Shown one piece after another: positions 46,904-58,295 of a stretch of 64,000 bases of DNA (its first letter is position 1; the number at the start of each line of letters is the position of its first letter). The stretch comes from Lactuca virosa (Eukaryota > Streptophyta > Magnoliopsida > Asterales > Asteraceae): the NCBI GenBank assembly GCA_928212115.1, contig CAKMRJ010005745.1, forward strand, positions 71,814,666 through 71,878,665. The letters are read 5' to 3'. The notes beneath the pieces were generated by a model. That model was not told the origin of the DNA. It was given only the letters and a program-made list of their open reading frames with translations, and searched no databases. A program made the translations under genes and the position numbers.

Positions 46904-48500
46904 GGGATATTGACTTGAAAGGGTAATGAACTTTCGATTTTGTTCACATTTAGTCACTAAACTTTTTTTCATTATCTATTTGCCACTAAACTATTAAAAC
47001 TGTTCACATTTTACCCTTATGACCGATAACAACCGGTCATAAGCGTAAAATGTGAACAGTTTCAATAGTTCAGTGACAAATAGATAATGAAAAAAAGTTT
47101 AGTGACTAAATGTGAACAAAGTTGAAAGTTCGTTTCCCTCTCAAATTATTCTAATAGTATACCCTGAAAAAGGTATAAAAAACCGAATTATTTCATCACG
47201 CTCCTTAAGTTGTTCCTAACTATTTATAGTTATTAAGGGCTACCCAAAAAGTATTTTGTTTTTAGTTCATAAAGTTGTATCAATTTAGTTTTGACCTTAG
47301 ACACCTAATCTAACATTATTGGCTACCAATAGGGTGTTTTGATTCTATCTGAATATCGATGCTCAACTTCATGTTTCAGCTGATGCAAGTTAGCTTGAAA
47401 TCTTTATGAAGACGACATCATTAATGTAAATCCAATAGTTATTGATAATAGATTTAAAATTGATGTTGTTGCTTAGTTTCATTAAAAAATCAACTTCTTT
47501 TCCTCTCTCAGATGTTGGTTAGTTCGTTGGGCAGTTTCAGTTTATATTTGACTTTGTGTGTTTCCTGTACAAAATTGGTCAAGAAAAGCTATTTTATATA
47601 TGTTTAAAGTAAAAATATCATATTGTTCTTTATCGTTTTTTCTTCTTTAATGAAAATAAGATGCTTTAAACTCACAGACAAATTAATACTATACCATTTT
47701 ATTATTACAATACAATCGTTAAAAATGAAAGAAAAAAAATTCTAACTAACGAGGGAGAATTCTTATAATAACTTTTTACATAAAGGGCTACTTTTGAAAC
47801 TGTAATGTAATATGGACCATTTATGTATCTATATATTTGACTGTATGTATGTTTTCAACTATATGTATGTATTTGTTAACACAAGTTACATAAGAAAAAT
47901 TAAAAAGAATAATAATATTAAAAATACTTCTAAATGTATGTTGTGTCTAATATGAAAATTTTGATATCCTTTTTAATAGTAAATATACTAATATGATGTA
48001 TGTCAATACATGGAGTATAACAACATATATAATGTATCAATGTATGTATGTATTCTTTTATAAACAACGTATATGGTTTAATTGGTTTAATGTATGTCAA
48101 TTTATATGTTGCATAATTTTATAACACAAAATTCATACATATAATATTAGGATAATTTTTATAGATATAATATTGCATAGTTTTATAACATAAAACTTAT
48201 ACATATAATATTGGTTTCGTTTTTTTTATACCTTTGTCGGAGTATAATATTAGGATAATTTGAGAGGGAAACGAACTTTCAACTTTGTTCACATTTAGTC
48301 ACTAAACTTTTTTTCATTATCTATTTGCCACTAAACTATTGAAAATGTTCACATTTTACCCTTATGACCGACTGTTACCGGTCATAAGGGTAAAATGTGA
48401 ACAGTTTCAATAGTTTAATGGCAAATAGATATTGAAAAAAAGTTTAGTGACTAAATATGAACAAAGTCGAAAGTCTATTACCCTTTCAAGTCATTATCCC
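46904..48500. mobile_element. Non-autonomous Mutator-like element with hairpin terminal repeats (MULE 2)
   Basis: The 1597-bp element starts GGGATATTGACTTGAAAGGG and ends CCCTTTCAAGTCATTATCCC, with a perfect 9-bp TACATTATA duplication outside. Each terminal repeat is about 245 bp (46904-47150 and 48245-48500) and is itself a palindrome: GTTCACATTTAGTCACTAAAC on one side is mirrored by GTTTAGTGACTAAATGTGAAC on the other, centred on ACCGGTCATAAG. The interior 1.1 kb has no frame of note. It needs a transposase from elsewhere. Confidence 0.85.
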
Positions 48501-48509
48501 TACATTATA
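48501..48509. repeat. Right 9-bp target-site duplication of MULE 2
   Basis: TACATTATA; see 46895-46903. Confidence 0.9.
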
Positions 48510-49426
48510 TGATCATAAATATGTAATGTCTAAAATATGGAAAAACTTAAATATCATTATTATTTTAAAAACATAAATTAATACATAAAATTTTAAATAT
48601 GTTATTATTAATATATAAAAAAAATTATAAATGTATAAATACGTTTTTAAATATACAAATATGTTTAATTTTTACTCTAAGTTTTCATATTATACATATT
48701 TATTTAGAAAAAAATATTTATATACAAAAAGTGTCTAATTAAATATCGTATTCATAATTATTTTAATGATATTTCTTTACAAACGTGTTCTTTTACCTAT
48801 TTATATGGTTTTACCTAAAAAAATGTTTTAGAAGTACAAAGATGTATTTGTAAATATTTAAAAATATGGATACGTTTTTTTAGAGTTGTTCCAAAAAATA
48901 TATAATTTTTAGAAGTATAAATATTCATCTTATGTTTTTTAACAGTATAAATACATTTAAAATTTTTTGTAAATACGATGTTTAATTAATCATTTTTTTT
49001 CGTGTATAAATACGTTTTTTCCTCTTTTATTTTGCGTGAATACATATAATATATAAAAAACCCAACATAATTCGGGTAACAATGTAAACCTATTTATATA
49101 TTTAGAAACGTATGTATACATTTAAAATATATGTCAAAACATATTTTAATAATAATGTATTTAAAAAAATATTTATACATTTTACAAAATATGTATACAT
49201 TTAAAAATAACATATTTAAAAAGTATTTATATATTTAATAATAACATATTCGAAAAGTATTTTTAAATATATTTATTTATGTTTTTATAATAATAATAAT
49301 AATAATAATTGTATTTAAGTATTTCACTATCTTAGATCGTAGGACACGTATGGGAAAGATCTTTCACTTTTTAGTGTTACGTCAGCTTTCCCTCACCAAA
49401 TGCAGGAAATGATCACATTTCACTAT
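48510..49426. repeat. AT-rich dispersed repeat with AGAAGTATAAATA motifs
   Basis: Recurring TTTTAGAAGTA(T/C)AAA, GTATAAATACG(TTTT) and AATATATAAAAAA phrases. Parts near 48970-49060 align with 63320-63400, so this is another copy of the family seen at 62.5-63.4 kb. No coding capacity. Confidence 0.5.
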
Positions 49427-49431
49427 TTTTC
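49427..49431. repeat. Left target-site duplication of solo LTR
   Basis: TTTTC, matching 60039-60043. Confidence 0.85.
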
Positions 49432-49552
49432 TGTAACATCCCAAAGATAATGACCACAAATTTCATTTTTAACATAACGATTCATAAAAACATTTTAGAG
49501 TAAACATCATCAAGTTACTTCGTTTCATTAAATCCATAGATCATAATTCTCA

Positions 49553-49557
49553 AAAGC
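49553..49557. repeat. Left target-site duplication of element B
   Basis: AAAGC, matching 58100-58104. Confidence 0.92.
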
Positions 49558-51214
49558 TGTAACATCCGGATTTCCAGGTATCTTAAATTATGTATTTTAT
49601 TGAGTTTTGGAGAGAGACTCGGCGAGTAGGCGCTCAGACTCGCCGAGTAGAGTCGCGAATCTCCATCCGGGTTAATGACCGGACTCAGCGAGTCCATACG
49701 TGGACTCGGCGAGTCCACGCTGTTTAATGAAACCCTAATTTCTTGGGTTTGAGACCTATTTAAAGGCCCTTATGGCCTTCAATGGCGGCTACCAGACCAT
49801 AGAGAGAAACCCTAGAGTGCTTGAGCGTTTTGAGAGAGAAAGGAAGCCATTCTTGACCTTGGAAGTGTTGTTTAGCAAGAAGAAGGAGGTACTAGCCAAG
49901 AGGAAGCATAGGAGGTTGCTATTCTGTGGATTTGGAGCTAAGATCTTCACATTTGAGGTAGTAATTCGACTCTCCTTCTGTTCTTATGATGATCATACGG
50001 ATTTAGGGTTTCTTAGACCTTTTGTTGGTTAGATTTGATGTCCAAATAGCCCCTTCTGGTGATAAGGCTTTGGATCTGGATCCATAGAGGTCCAGAGAGC
50101 CTTATTCATCAAGCTTTATGAAGAACAATAGAGGTCATGGCCTTGGATTAAGGTATTTGGGGCTAAATCATCATATATGGTCATATAAATGTTGCTTGTG
50201 CATCAAGATCGAGACTTTACGTGATTATAATGGTTGGGAAGGCCAGATCTATGGATTAGAGGAACAGATCTGACCTCAGGAGGTCATTTGAGTTGGTGCA
50301 TGACATGAACTCGCCGAGTCCAAGGGCAGACTCGGCGAGTAGGGTTAGGGTTTCCCGTGAATCACTCAGTGAGTGACTTGCCGAGTTGGGGGAATGACTC
50401 AGTGAGTCAGAGGGGGAATAGAGGACTCGAGTTCACGACTGAACTCGCCGAGTCACATTTGTGCACTCGGCGAGTCGGGTCAAAAGTTGGACCGTTGACT
50501 TTTATTGACTTTTAGGGTTTGGTCAACGTTAGGGTCTTTGAGCCATGAGAGGGGTAAAATGGTCTTTTACCCTTCTGAGAGTACTAAGAGGAGGAATAGT
50601 CTAGCCTTGAGAGATGTATTGATTCAGAGTGTTTATTTCATATGATTAGGCGGAGGCTAGACCCGACTTTACAGAGTTCGAGCTTTACCGAGTTACCCGA
50701 GGTGAGTCTTCGCACTATACTTTACCTAGAGTGGTAATTAGAGCTATGAGACAGAGTATTGTGTATGCTTTTGCATGATGTGATTTCTATGTGTTATATG
50801 CTATGTATGTTACAGAGTTTTCAGAGTTAGGACCGGAAGGTCCACAGAGTTAGGGTCAGAGGACCCATAGAGTTAGGGCCAGAGGGCCCACATAGTTATG
50901 GGACTGGGGGGTCCCACATAGACACTTTGACCAGAGTGTCAAACAGAGTTATAGCCTCGAGTGACTAATATGTGTTATGTGTGGTATTTTGGGGAACTCA
51001 CTAAGCATTTATGCTTACAGTGTTGTGTTATGTGTCTCAGGTACCAGCGAGGATCGCGGGAAGGCGCCGGCTTGATCAGTACACACGCGGGGAGATTTTA
51101 TTATGATCTTGGGATATGATGTTATATGATACAATGGTGTTTTTATAACGATTATGAATGAAAACGTGTTTTATAAAATGTGAAAAATTGTTTTGAAAAT
51201 ATATGGGTGTTACA
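49558..51214 (+). repeat. 5' LTR of element B
   Basis: TGTAACATCCGG to GGGTGTTACA. A TATA-like CTATTTAAAGGCCC (49756) and, 20 bases on, an 86-codon open frame (49772-50032). Palindromes ACTCGnCGAGT at 49618-49715 and 50300-50480. Tandem ~30-bp cassette (CAGAGTTAGGGCCAGAGGGCCCA type) at 50815-50945. Box GGGGAACTCACTAAGC with GCTTACAG near 50990-51020. Confidence 0.93.
50815..50945. repeat. Tandem hairpin cassettes in the 5' LTR of element B
   Basis: Four units of about 28-30 bp: AGAGTTAGGACCGGAAGGTCC, AGAGTTAGGGTCAGAGGACCC, AGAGTTAGGGCCAGAGGGCCC, AGTTATGGGACTGGGGGGTCCC. In each, the G-rich and C-rich arms can pair, and they appear to vary together. The 3' LTR has the same array at 57700-57830. 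Confidence 0.8.
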
Positions 51215-51217
51215 AGT

Positions 51218-51229
51218 TGGTATCAGAGC
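51218..51229 (+). other. Primer-binding site of element B
   Basis: TGGTATCAGAGC, complementary to initiator Met-tRNA, three bases after the LTR. Confidence 0.92.
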
Positions 51230-51836
51230 CTTGGTTTGAGGGATTCGGATTCATCTTCGGGCGTATCTGAACTCAAACTGAGGATTTGAGAGAAATTTTG
51301 ATGACTAAAAACTTTTTAAAAGAGTAAAAAGAGTTTTTAAGATAAACAGAGCAGAGCCGTGTGTACGATCAGCCAGCGCCCGAATGGTGATTTCCCAAAA
51401 TACCCTTGTAATTAGTGTTATGAGATATATTATGTTATGATATATGATGAGTTATGCTATGCATGCTAGAGTAGACTAGGCATTCTTAGGACTAGAGTGG
51501 CCTGATATGTGATGCCCTAGTCTAGGAGTTTTGCTGCTAGGGATACTTGAGAGTGTTTAGATAGCAGCGAGGAGTTTATGAGAGAGCCGCTAGTGAGTAG
51601 CATATGGTTAAAGAGAGTAGAGTACTTGGGACTTGGGATCCAAGGAGGAGGACTTAGAGTGGATGCTGATGCGGTGTGGACGGTAGTATAGGGCCCGTAC
51701 TACTGAAGACACCGGAGCAGTGTGCACCCTAAGTAAGAATCCATTGGGTACTAAGGAGCAAGTAGGGTGGAGTTATCGAGTGCGAGTATACTCGAGCGAG
51801 TCCCTGATATTTATTATGTTGTATTTCAGAGACATC

Positions 51837-53053
51837 ATGGTTGGGACACGCCACACACCAGAGAGCAGCGGTACTAGTGATGAGGAGATCCGTAGGATCA
51901 TTCATGAGGAGGTGGATGCAGCCATCAGGGCAGAGATACCAGAGATGTTCGGGTCTATCAAGACCACACTGGTAGAGACATTTGACGAGAGATACGCTGC
52001 TCTTTCTGAGGCTGCGGTTGTTGCGGCCACTGCAGCTATAGCTGCGACTAGGCCGCAGAGTGGTGATGCGTTGATGTTTCGTGAGTTCAGCAACACAAAA
52101 CCACCGGAGTTTGATGGGACCCAGGACCCGATTGCAGCGATGAGGTGGATATCAGACATTGAGGGGTGTTTCTTTACTTGCTCATCTCCAGAGCATTTGA
52201 GAGTCCGGTTCGCGTTGAACCAGCTTCGCTTGGGAGCGAAGGACTGGTGGAAGTTTGTGACGGCGCACTATTCGCCTACTGAGCTTGCTGCAGTGACCTG
52301 GGAGAGGTTCACTGCTATGTTCCGAGAAGAGTATGTTCCCCAGGTGGAGAGGGGGCGTTTGGCCAGTAGTTTTTGACCCTCAAGCAGGGTACAGAGTCTG
52401 TTACAGTGATCACCAGGATGTTCCATGAGCGGGCGATGTTCTGCCCGGAGCACGTGTCCTCCGAGCAGGCACGTATGAGCCGATATCTGAGCATTTTGAG
52501 GAGGGATATACGAGAGTTCGTGGTGAACTCGACGTACCGGACATTTGCCGAGCTTCAGGCAAATGCCCGGAAGAGGGAGATAGAGTTAGAGACTCAGGCT
52601 AGGGAAGAGGCGGAGTCTCAGGGTAGGGATCGGCGACCGGCACAGTCTCAGCCGGCAGCCAAGCGGGCCAAGCCTGCCGATTCGAGATCAGGGAGCCAGA
52701 GGGGCCGCACTTGTGGCAAGTAAGGAAAGAGTCATGATGGAGTGTGCAGAGCATGGTCTTGCTACAAATGTGGCAAGGAGGGGCATATGGCCAAGGATTG
52801 CCCCAAGGGGTTTGCAGTCTGTTTTCACTGCAACCAGACCGGACACCGGAAGGCCGAGTGTCCGCAGTTACGAGGGTCAGCTCAGGGAGCTTCTCAGGGA
52901 TCTGCCCCTGCTGCTGTTCGAGCTACAGAGAGTCGGCCGGCGAAGGCCGAGGCGCCGAAGGCTCGCGGGAGAGCCTTCCAGTTGACAACGGAGGAGGTCC
53001 GCGCAGCACCCGATGTGGTAGCTGGTATGTATTCTTTCCTCTGTTTATTTTGA
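51837..53053 (+). pseudogene. gag of element B (one frameshift, one stop)
   Basis: The ATG at 51837 starts MVGTRHTPESSGTSDEE; the track runs to SSF-stop at 52376, with a frame change near 52365 (GRLA... to LTLKQGTESV). A TAA at 52721 follows RGRTCGK where a Cys/Lys codon is expected. Beyond it come zinc knuckles CYKCGKEGHMAKDC and CFHCNQTGHRKAEC. Core motifs include GAKDWWKFVTAHYS and TWERFTAMFREEYVPQ. If the segment at 53025 is not removed, the frame adds MYSFLCLF and stops at 53053, giving a Gag-only product. If it is removed, the frame continues into protease. Confidence 0.9.
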
Positions 53054-53089
53054 GTTTGTAGTGTTATGCTTATATTGTGATATGCGTAG
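53025..53089 (+). other. Intron-like 65-nt segment between gag and protease of element B
   Basis: Borders are GCTG|GTATGT and ATGCGTAG|GTACA. The interior is T-rich, while the flanks are G+C-rich coding sequence. Excision joins codon G of PDVVAG to TFLVCSVPALVLFDSGAS without loss of frame; 65 is not a multiple of three, so retention breaks it. Element A has no such segment (PDVVMGSFHVNGIP then the protease). The size is near the lower limit for plant introns. Splicing itself is an inference. Confidence 0.65.
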
Positions 53090-56000
53090 GTACATTTCTT
53101 GTGTGTTCTGTACCTGCCTTGGTGTTATTTGACTCGGGTGCGAGTCGGTCTTTTGTGTCACTAGCGTTTAGTCAGCACATCAGTACCCAACGTGAGGCGT
53201 TGAGTCGACCTCTACGAGTTTCCATAGCTGACGAGCGAGCGGTGTATGCTACTGATGTGATTCGAGGATGTGTACTCAAGATCTTCGGTGTCGAGTTTCC
53301 GATAGATCTGGTCCCGATTGCTATGGGGGACGTATGTGTCATAGTGGGCATGGATTGGTTGAGCCGTTTCGGAGCTGTGATTGACTGTGAGCGACAGTTG
53401 ATGACGATACGAGACCCCAGTGGGGGAGTACTTACGGTGTACGGCGAGGGTTCCCGTTCTGGGTCAGCATTTTGTTCGGCCGCTAGAGCGAGGCAGAGTT
53501 TACAGCAGGGCTGTAGTGGGTTTGTGGCTTATGTGGTGGATACGAGAGTAGATGCAGAGAGACCGAGGTCGATCGGTGAGGTCCCGATAGTGCGCGAGTT
53601 CCCGGATGTTTTCCCCGAGGAGTTGCCGGGTGTGCCTCCCGAGAGGCAGGTAGAGTTCCGTATTGATTTGGTTCCGGGGGCAGCGCCTATCGCCAAGGCG
53701 CCCTATCGCCTTGCGCCACCAAAGATGCAGGAGTTATCCTTGCAGCTTCAGGAGCTGCTGGGGAAGGGGTTTATACGGCCGAGTAGCTCGCCGTGGGGAG
53801 CGCCGATCCTTTTTGTCAAGAAAAAGGATGGTTCACACCGGATGTGCATTGATTACCGGGAGCTGAACAAACTGACGGTCAAGAACCGTTACCCCTTACC
53901 GAGGATCGACGACTTATTCGATCAGTTGCATGGAGCGTCTTGGTTTTCCAAGATCGACTTGAGGTCTGGATATCATCAGATGAGAGTACGAGATGAGGAT
54001 ATCCAGAAGACAGCGTTCAGGACTCGTTACGGGCATTACGAGTTCGTGGTGATGCCTTTTGGGCTCACCAATGCACCGACGGCGTTCATGGATCTCATGA
54101 ACAGAGTATGCAGACCGATGTTGGACCGTTCGGTGATCGTGTTCATCGATGATATACTGGTGTATTCGAGATCCAGAGAGCAGCATGAGGAGCATTTGAG
54201 AGAGTTACTTGGAGTTTTGAGATCGGAGAGGCTTTATGCCAAATTCTCCAAGTGTGATTTCTGGTTACGAGAGGTCCAGTTCCTAGGGCACCTCGTTAAC
54301 CAGAATGGGATATTGGTCGATCCGGCCAAGATTGAGGCAGTTATGAGTTGGGAGGTGCCGAGATCCCCCACCGAGATCAGGAGTTTCTTAGGGTTGGCTG
54401 GCTATTATCGGAGATTTATCAAGGATTTCTCCAAGATCGCCGTGCCACTCACCAGGTTGACCCGGAAGGGTGTTGCTTTTTCATGGGGACCAGAGCAGCA
54501 GGCCTCCTTCGAGACACTTCGCCAGAGACTGTGCGAAGCCCCAGTGTTAGCCCTTCCGGAGGGGATGGAGGACTTTGTGGTGTATTGTGACGCATCGATA
54601 TCGGGGCTGGGAGCGGTGCTGATGCAGAGAGGGCATGTGATAGCATACGCATCGAGGCAGCTGAAGCCTCACGAGACGAGGTATCCCACCCACGATCTGG
54701 AGTTGGGGGCTGTAGTGTTCGCCCTCAAGATCTGGCGTCACTATCTGTATGGGGTTCGGTGTACCATATACACGGACCACAAGAGCTTGAAGTACTTGAT
54801 GGATCAACCCAACCTGAATATGCGCCAGAGGAGATGGTTGGACGTGGTAAAGGATTACGATTGTGAGATCCTGTACCACCCGGGCAAGGCTAACGTTGTA
54901 GCTGATGCCCTGAGTCGTAGGGCGGAGAGCGCCCCGATACGGGACGTTTGTATGAGATTGACAGTGATGACTCCGGTGTTGGACACCATCCGAGGGGCCC
55001 AGGCTGAGGCCTTGAGACCGGAGAACCGCAAGAGAGAGCGGGTTATCGGATATGTATCGGAGTTTGTTACCGATAGCAGAGGGCTTATGACCTTCCAGGG
55101 TCGGATCTGGGTGCCATTTGTGGGCGGGGCACGTACCATATTGATGGAGGAGGCACACCGATCTAGGTTTTCGATCCATCCCGGGGCCACTAAGATGTAT
55201 TTGGACCTGAGAAGAGATTATTGGTGGCCCTGTATGAAGAGGGATGTAGCATGGGTTGTTGAGAGGTGCTTGACCTGTCGCAGGGTTAAGGCCGAGCACC
55301 AGAGGCCGCATGGTAAGTTGCAGCCGTTGGAGGTTCCCGAGTGGAAGTGGGAACAGATTACCATGGATTTTATCACCAAATTGCCAAGGACTGCGAGGGG
55401 CGTCGATGCAATTTGGGTGATTGTGGACAGGTTGACGAAGAGCACTCACTTCCTTGCTATCAGTGAGAGGTCCTCCGCTGAGAGGTTGGCATAGTTGTAC
55501 GTGAGGGAGGTGGTATCACGGCATGGAGTGCCGATCTCGATCGTCTCAGATCGAGATGTGCGTTTCACTTCCAGATTCTGGAAGAAGTTTCATGAGGAGT
55601 TGGGTACGAGGCTGCATTTTAGTACTGCATACCACCCCCAGACAGATGGGCAGAGTGAGCGGACGATTCAGACGCTCGAGGACATGCTTCGGGCATGTGT
55701 GTTGGATTTCGGAGGGAGTTGGGACACATACTTGCCCTTGGCTGAGTTTTCCTATAACAACAGCCATCATTCGAGCATCGGTATGCCACCCTTTGAGCTG
55801 TTGTATGGGAGGAGGTGTCGGACTCCTATTTGCTGGGGTGAGGTCGGGCAGCGTGTGATGGGTAGTACAGAGATAGTACTCCAGACGACTGAGCAGATTC
55901 AGCAGGTCAGACAGAGGTTGTTGACCGCTCAGAGCCGCCAGAAGAGTTATGCGGACAGACGTCGCTCCGAGCTTGAGTTCCAGGTTGGCGATTTAGTACT

Positions 56001-56406
56001 CCTGAAGGTATCTCCTTGGAAGGGGGTGATCCGATTCAGGAAGAGGGGTAAGTTGGGACCTCGGTATATTGGTCCTTTCAGGGTGACTGCCAGGGTGGGC
56101 AGGGTAGCGTATCGTTTGGAGCTACCTACGGAGTTGAGCCAGATTCACGATACCTTCCACGTGTCTCAGTTGAGGAAGTGTATCGCTGATGAGTCGGCAG
56201 TGGTTCCGTTAGAGGACATTCAGGTAGATGCGAGCCTGAATTATGTTGAGAGACCGGTTGCGATTGTGGATCGAAGGATCAAGACTTTGAGAAACAAGGA
56301 GGTGTCATTGGTTCAAGTCCAGTGGCAACATCGGAAGGGTTCTGAAATGACCTGGGAGCCGGAGTTAGAGATGCGCGAGCAGTATCCAGAGTTATTTGTG
56401 GAGTGA
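53090..56406 (+). pseudogene. pol of element B: protease, RT, RNase H, integrase, chromodomain-like end (one stop)
   Basis: One frame apart from a TAG at 55492-55494 (AERLA-stop-LYVRE). Protease LFDSGASRSFVS; RT KIDLRSGYHQM and FIDDILVYS active site; RNase H VVYCDASISGLG and YTDHKSLKYL; integrase zinc finger HRSRFSIHPG ... CLTCRR, catalytic D in TMDFITKLP, D in SDRDVRFTS, E in QSERTIQ; a GPFRVTARVG region; final VQWQHRKGSEMTWEPELEM, a chromodomain-like sequence expected in Tekay/Del chromoviruses. Ends ELFVE at 56406. Pol would copy the RNA and insert the DNA. All catalytic residues remain, so a single stop codon blocks integrase. Confidence 0.93.
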
Positions 56407-56430
56407 GACTTCGAGGGCGAAGTCTGATTC

Positions 56431-56444
56431 TAGTGGGGGAGAAT
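56431..56444 (+). other. Polypurine tract of element B
   Basis: TAGTGGGGGAGAAT precedes the 3' LTR start TGTAACATCC. Confidence 0.85.
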
Positions 56445-58099
56445 TGTAACATCCGGATTTCCAGGTATCTTAAATTATGTATTTTATTGAGTTTTGGAGA
56501 GAGACTCGGCGAGTAGGCGCTCAGACTCGCCGAGTAGAGTCGCGAATCTCCATCCGGGTTAATGACCGGACTCGGCGAGTCCATACGTGGACTCGGCGAG
56601 TCCACGCTGTTTAATGAAACCCTAATTTCTTGGGTTTGGGACCTATTTAAAGGCCCTTATGGCCTTCAATGGCGGCTACCAGACCCTAGAGAGAAACCCT
56701 AGAGTGCTTGAGTGTTTTGAGAGAGAAAGGAAGCCATTCTTGACCTTGGAAGTGTTGTTTAGCAAGAAGAAGGAGGTACTAGCCAAGAGGAAGCATAGGA
56801 GGTTGCTATTCTGTGGATTTGGAGCTAAGATCTTCACATTTGAGGTAGTAATTCGACTTTCCTTATGTTCTTATGATGATCATACGGATTTAGGGTTTCT
56901 TAGACCTTTTGTTGGTTAGATTTGATGTCCAAATAGCCCCTTCTGGTGATAAGGCTTTGGATCTGGATCCATAGAGGTCCAGAGAGCCTTATTCATCAAG
57001 CTTTATGAAGAACAATAGAGGTCATGGCCTTGGATTAAGGTATTTGGGGCTAAATCATCATATATGGTCATATAAATGTTGCTTGTGCATCAAGATCGAG
57101 ACTTTACGTGATTATAGTGGTTGGGAAGGCCAGATCTATGGATTAGAGGAACAGATCTGACCTCAGGAGGTCATTTGAGTTGGTGCATGACATGAACTCG
57201 CCGAGTCCAAGGGCAGACTCGGCGAGTAGGGTTAGGGTTTCCCGTGAATCACTCAGTGAGTGACTTGCCGAGTTGGGGGAATGACTCAGTGAGTCAGAGG
57301 GGGAATAGAGGACTCGAGTTCACGACTGAACTCGCCGAGTCACATTTGTGCACTCGGCGAGTCGGGTCAAAAGTTGGACCGTTGACTTTTATTGACTTTT
57401 AGGGTTTGGTCAACGTTAGGGTCTTTGAGCCATGAGAGGGGTAAAATGGTCTTTTACCCTTCTGAGAGTACTAAGAGGAGGAATAGTCTAGCCTTGAGAG
57501 ATGTATTGATTCAGAGTGTTTATTTCATATGATTAGGCGGAGGCTAGACCCGACTTTACAGAGTTCGAGCTTTACCGAGTTACCCGAGGTGAGTCTTCTC
57601 ACTATACTTTACCTAGAGTGGTAATTAGAGCTATGAGACAGAGTATTGTGTATGCTTTTGCATGATGTGATTTCTATGTGTTATATGCTATGTATGTTAC
57701 AGAGTTTTCAGAGTTAGGACCGGAAGGTCCACAGAGTTAGGGTCAGAGGACCCATAGAGTTAGGGCCAGAGGGCCCACAGAGTTATGGGACTGGGGGGTC
57801 CCACATAGACACTTTGACCAGAGTGTCAAACAGAGTTATAGCCTCGAGTGACTAATATGTGTTATGTGTGGTATTTTGGGGAACTCACTAAGCATTTATG
57901 CTTACAGTGTTGTGTTATGTGTCTCAGGTACCAGCGAGGATCGCGGGAAGGCGTCGGCTTGATCAGTACACACGCGGGGAGATTTTATTATGATCTTAGG
58001 ATATGATGTTATGTGATACAATGGTGTTTTTATAACGATTATGAATGAAAACGTGTTTTATAAAATGTGAAAAATTGTTTTGAAAATATGGGTGTTACA
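56445..58099 (+). repeat. 3' LTR of element B
   Basis: 1655 bp, nearly identical to 49558-51214. Differences I saw include A/G at the ACTC(A/G)GCGAGT site (49687 versus 56574), GAGACC/GGGACC, CCATAG/CCCTAG, GAGCG/GAGTG, and a TA indel near the end. Confidence 0.95.
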
Positions 58100-58104
58100 A
58101 AAGC
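58100..58104. repeat. Right target-site duplication of element B
   Basis: AAAGC, matching 49553-49557. Confidence 0.92.
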
Positions 58105-58295
58105 ATGTCATAATCAAATAACAATGTCAGAGTACAATCCCAAGAACATCATAGTGCGGAAATCATGTGTGATGCGCTGCTACCGAGCCGACTCCTTTCC
58201 CTTCGAAGAAGAAGGACCTGAAACAAAAACCGTAAACCGTAAGCACAAAGCTTAGTGTGTTCCCACATCATACCACATACCATACATAACACATA

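Larger units (their letters stand above)
49558..58099 (+). mobile_element. Gypsy element B (Tekay-like chromovirus), young and nearly intact
   Basis: 5' LTR 49558-51214, primer-binding site 51218-51229, gag from 51837, intron-like segment 53025-53089, pol to 56406, polypurine tract about 56431-56444, 3' LTR 56445-58099. LTRs differ by about 12 substitutions and one 2-bp indel in 1655 bp by eye. That is under 1%, so insertion is recent, of the order of a few hundred thousand years with usual plant rates. Only three lesions break the coding region: a frameshift near 52365, a TAA at 52721 and a TAG at 55492. It is nested in the solo antisense LTR with an AAAGC duplication. Confidence 0.95.

Noticed and set aside
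54547..55449. A 300-codon - strand open frame
   Set aside because: Antisense shadow of RT-integrase of element B; no family features, G+C-rich antisense of a long coding frame.
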